From: Lineus longissimus
Lineage: Eukaryota > Nemertea > Pilidiophora > Heteronemertea > Lineidae
Assembly (NCBI RefSeq): GCF_910592395.1
Contig: NC_088315.1
Coordinates: forward strand, 3,660,501-3,724,500
DNA length: 64,000 bases
Direction of reading: 5' to 3'
A model generated the notes under the pieces. It did not search any database. It was not told where the DNA came from and worked only from the letters and a program-made list of their open reading frames with translations. The position numbers and the translations under genes are program-made. Within the stretch, counting starts at the first letter, position 1, and every line of letters starts with the position of its first letter. Of this stretch, positions 60,174-64,000 are shown piece after piece.

Positions 60174-63100
60174 AAGATTTTTGCATTTGAGATAAAAGCA
60201 TGTTAGTCATCGGATGGTGACCGTATCTGGGGATATCTAGGGACTGGAACAGGCTATAAAAGGCTGCCATTGGCATTCACAAGATTGATGACTGAGTTAT
60301 CAGAACACACCAGGGAAAGCAGGAAAGCAGGAAAGCATTCAATATTGGCTCAGGCTTAGTGTCTCACTCATATGCCAATCCCCTGCATGGGTACAAGAGT
60401 GACAGATGGCCGACGGAAATCCTGTCTATCACCAGCCCAAAAAATTGCCATTCTGGTGACACTATTCAGCTACTTAAATAGATTTTTAAACATCATGAAT
60501 GGAACAGTTCCAGAACTGATAAAATACAATTGGGCAATCTGTTCGAGGATGTGGCGGCATCAAAAACAACTAAAAACATGATATTGAGGGGAATATGACA
60601 TGAGTGTTCCATGGGGAACAACTAGTAGAGTTTGTTTTCAAAATATTGCTTGGTCGTACCGAATGAGATTCGGAAGAACACAAATAACAGACTGACGTTT
60701 TTATCAACACTTTTTGTCGAGAACAGACGAGAGCAGAGCCTGAATGAAGAGTTATCAACCCAGTAGCTTTAAGGCAAACCTTTTCTCACTGCTAAACGTA
60801 TTTCCAAACCAAAGACTCTTAGAATTTTCATCTTATGTTATAGCCTACAGCTCGGGAGGAAAATTGATTTACAATGCTGTTAGCGCTGCTGCGGCGCGGA
60901 GGCAGGCTGGCTACTGGCCAAGTCTGGTCCTAAATTATCCATTGTCGATGAGAACTGGTGTCCATCCCATGTTGAACGATGTGTACATTATTTACACATC
61001 CTTGTGTGTCATGTGTACCCAATACTGGCAAGCTTAGATTGGACAACTTGAGATCATATCACCTCAAAATTACTTTTGTTTTTGTGCCTATAAACTGACA
61101 TGAAAGCGCAGAAGTGTTTAGCTTGAAACATAACTTCGCTTGAGAAACTGGTTCAATGTTGTTGCCCAGAGACTATCAAGATTTCTCCAGCAACTGAGTG
61201 GGTTTTCGCTCCTCTATCTACTTGTTCGTAGAGAGTAGATAACACATGTCTGAATAGCTTGCCGTGACTGCATTACATAAATATCAGTTCTCGACAGTCT
61301 GAAGATAGCTATGGTATAGCAATGGTATCGTATATCAACTGGTGCCTTTTATGTTCGCAAACACTTAGTTGAACGCTAGCTTCATTGTCACGTACTTGGT
61401 TTAACATATGGATTAGACAATCTCTGACTGAAACGATGAACATTTTATCAGTTGGTTATCATTTTTATCATTCAAAAGGCAAGGATCAAAGGCACAAGAC
61501 CTCCTGAATTCATTGCCCAAGTGCACTTTTTCATCTCAGTATACTGGCATTGGATGCAGAAAGTAATTTATTTTGTTTTGACTATGGTGATGGGTTATGA
61601 AGATGTGGTAAATAACAAATACTCAACGCATCTTCTGCCTTTCTCACCACCTCTGCAGCATAGCAGAGTGGTGTAAGTTGGGAAGCTGGAATATCCGGTA
61701 TGTCTCGAAACATTTTTGTTTTTCTGTCGACTTTTTTATATTTTAGGCTGAACAGCTTGCTCCGAGTATGGAACCAGTAGGAAGAAAGAAACTACAGGTA
61801 GCAGACAAGGTACAAGTTGGGAGCTTGTGATCTTGTGCAAAGCTCTAACCTTTTTGCAATTACAAAACTCACAACATTAGGTCTAAGGTGCGAAATTTGG
61901 AATATTTACTATCCATGTTTACAACTGGTTATTTACATATTCAAAATGGAAAATCCTAATTGGAACATTCAGTTTCAAACAAAGCGCTCGATTTTCGCCT
62001 GTACAGGATTGACGACTGGATTGATACGGGTTAACATCATAGTTTGTTTAGAAACTAAAGTCTGATAGAGAAATCGAAGATGATACTGGGAACGAATGCA
62101 TCGAGAAACAAGAATAGCACCCACATCTGGTTGTTCGTCTGGGACTCCGAGGTTATCGAATACTATTAACCCTGAATGCCGCAGCCAGATAGCACTTTTG
62201 CCTCCTATGAATAAACTGTGAAACTACGATATAAATTTCTGACAAAGACTAAAACTTGATTGTATAGTCCTTCATCCAACTTCACCAGTTCCAAAATGTT
62301 CATCTCAACAGTCTTTTGTCTGGGACTGTACAAGGACATTAGAAAAGCTTTAGAGCTTTACACATCAAGATGCAGGTCCTTAAGGTAGCAACATTATAAT
62401 TCCTCCCATTTTCATATCAGACGCCTCGTGACTAGACCAGAGCCGTAAATATTTTAGGAAATGATAAATATTGTGATACAGGGCTTACACGCCTAATCTC
62501 CCCTCCATAAATAAATAACCATCAAATATTAAGGGAATACATTTCTATATACCTGCCATTAAAGAGTCTGGGACAGATTAGGTCCATTCATTCACTTTCA
62601 TTATTAGCTGATTTTGGCCAACGATTATCTCATGCAGATGGGGTTTACTGTTCTGTCCATAAGTATCCTTGCTTGTCGCCCGCAACATCTTTACAATATA
62701 TGATTTGATGAACTCAACGACAGGAAAGAATTTCTTGTGGCAGGAGAGTATAACATAATGCGCCCATAGAATATACCCCCTTCTCAGACTGGTTAAAGTC
62801 AGTGCTGCCATCTGCTGATTTTGACGCACTTATGATTCTGGTTTGCCTTCCTTGTTGAACTCAGGTAGCATTAGTATGTACAGCCATCTGACAATTGTTT
62901 ATGGAACTAATTCTTCTTCTATTTACCAAGTTCTGCTTTTCAAATAACTCAATGCATTTCTCTTTCAACTGCTATGAATCAATTCACAGCTGATTGGAGA
63001 ATTTTTTTGACCGGAGGGGGTCAGACTCCCACCTGAGTGCGGTGACCTGAAGCAGAAGCAGCCAAGACCTCTCTACCTGAGGCAGTAGAGATCTCTACCT

Positions 63101-64000
63101 GCAATGTGGCGACCCCTACCCGTGAAACAAACCTGCAAGCACCAGTATATACACTGCTGCTGCAAGGAATAAGTTTGACTCATCCAAACAACCTATTAGA
63201 CGAAAGTTTGCCAACTGCCTTACGAAACGCAGAGCATAATTGGTCGTTAATTTCTGAAAATATCTTCTCAAATTTCAGAGTGCAACAAGTTTGACAGAAA
63301 ACAGAAACAAGATGGCTGCCAAAATGTTACTCGAACAGTGGAAACCTTCCTAAGGCAATTTATTGACACCAAATGAGCATGGGTAACCAAATATTCACAG
63401 CCCAAAATATGGTGGTGGGGGGATGAGGGTATAAGGGGCACAAAACAGCACCTACCTCAAGACAAAAAGCAATCGATTTGGAATGAAAGTTTGGCTGGAT
63501 CAGCTGAAGCATATAAACACTATAGAAGGAAGATACAAGAGGAAATCAAACCACTTCGATCCTCTCTGATTACTATTCTAACATCCTGGTAATATGACAC
63601 AGATGGGGGAAGTGGGAACTAGATTTGTCGGTGAGATGTAGATCGATTTCTAATGATAGGTGGCAGTGTATACTGCTGTGCTTCTGAGTTGCACTAATTA
63701 GATCAAAAATCATTTAAACACAAGAGGCATGTGAACGTATCCACTACTTCTAACAGATACATATATACATCAAACAGATATGTAAGTATATACTATGCCT
63801 TTAATCCAAGAAACTGTAATTTAAGTAGCATAATCCAAAATCTCAGTGCTAAATCCTTTACTTTATGATAAATAACGTATCCATGGTACAATCCAAGACG
63901 ACTACAGGAGCAAAATATTATTTTCCTTTCCTAAATAACAATACATCCACAACTAAACAAACCTAAGTCCGAAATATGTCTACGAATCAAAAATTGTTTT
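60174..64000. other. Region without an identified gene
   Basis: AT-rich sequence with no recognised protein similarity. One segment with exon-like borders on the plus strand (acceptor TATATTTTAG, 51 bases from 61747 to 61797, donor GTAGCA; reads AEQLAPSMEPVGRKKLQ) is in phase 0/0, but it does not fit the MNH- candidate exon, since that join gives a stop. Confidence 0.35.

Noticed and set aside
1-64000. CRISPR arrays, bacterial operons, integrated viral genomes
   Set aside because: No repeat-spacer pattern, no ribosome-binding-site-led gene clusters, and no viral capsid or polymerase frames; the tandem repeats present are minisatellites or transposon copies.

Overview
This is animal nuclear DNA. 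Coding exons are short, flanked by GT..AG introns, and separated by AT-rich introns and intergenic DNA carrying MITE-like elements, minisatellites, a LINE 3' end and long poly-G/poly-C tracts. The gene set (FMRFamide-receptor-like GPCR, INTS12, M1AP, a leprecan-family prolyl 3-hydroxylase, an RNF212-type RING protein and a large modular acidic protein), with moderate intron lengths and no vertebrate-type repeats, suggests a marine invertebrate. A lophotrochozoan such as a mollusc or brachiopod is my guess; the sequence does not prove the phylum. There is no operon structure and no CRISPR array. All multi-exon models were joined by hand by reading splice sites and checking phase.

Layout. 392-1426 (+): an intronless class A GPCR. 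2515-2586 (-): a degenerate proline-tRNA-like sequence. 2680-3110: a ~61 bp minisatellite. 3821-6070 (-): INTS12 in six coding exons with a complete PHD finger split by an intron. 6489-9697: three near-identical ~1.07 kb units in direct tandem, each bounded by a 14 bp inverted repeat and ending in G/C-run hairpins. 12201-16314 (+): M1AP in ten exons. 17902-29160 (-): a prolyl 3-hydroxylase in fifteen exon positions over 11.3 kb, convergent with M1AP. 33155-34617 (+): a two-exon RNF212-type gene. 38183-59807 (-): a 21.6 kb gene for a ~1,270-1,309 aa acidic, disordered protein whose C-terminal half repeats a short LP...RF..ME-like module. 59808-64000: its upstream flank, with a possible divergent first exon and no other gene I can support.

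Main results. (1) The prolyl 3-hydroxylase has two tandem exons (20425-20553 and 21664-21765), both phase 0/0. They encode alternative versions of the same segment of the catalytic domain and look mutually exclusive; a 17 bp perfect inverted repeat lies in the intron between them. (2) The same protein carries a second, upstream dioxygenase-like domain that has lost the HxD iron ligands but kept the distal His and Arg, which takes the protein to ~1,000 aa against roughly 700 for vertebrate P3Hs. (3) A 1,065 bp transposon with 57 bp terminal inverted repeats built from nested short repeats, and a 5 bp target duplication, sits in one P3H intron. (4) Two meiotic recombination genes, M1AP and an RNF212-type gene, lie within 17 kb of each other on either side of the P3H gene. 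(5) The large minus-strand gene has phase-compatible alternative exon paths and a repeated module I cannot assign to a family with confidence.
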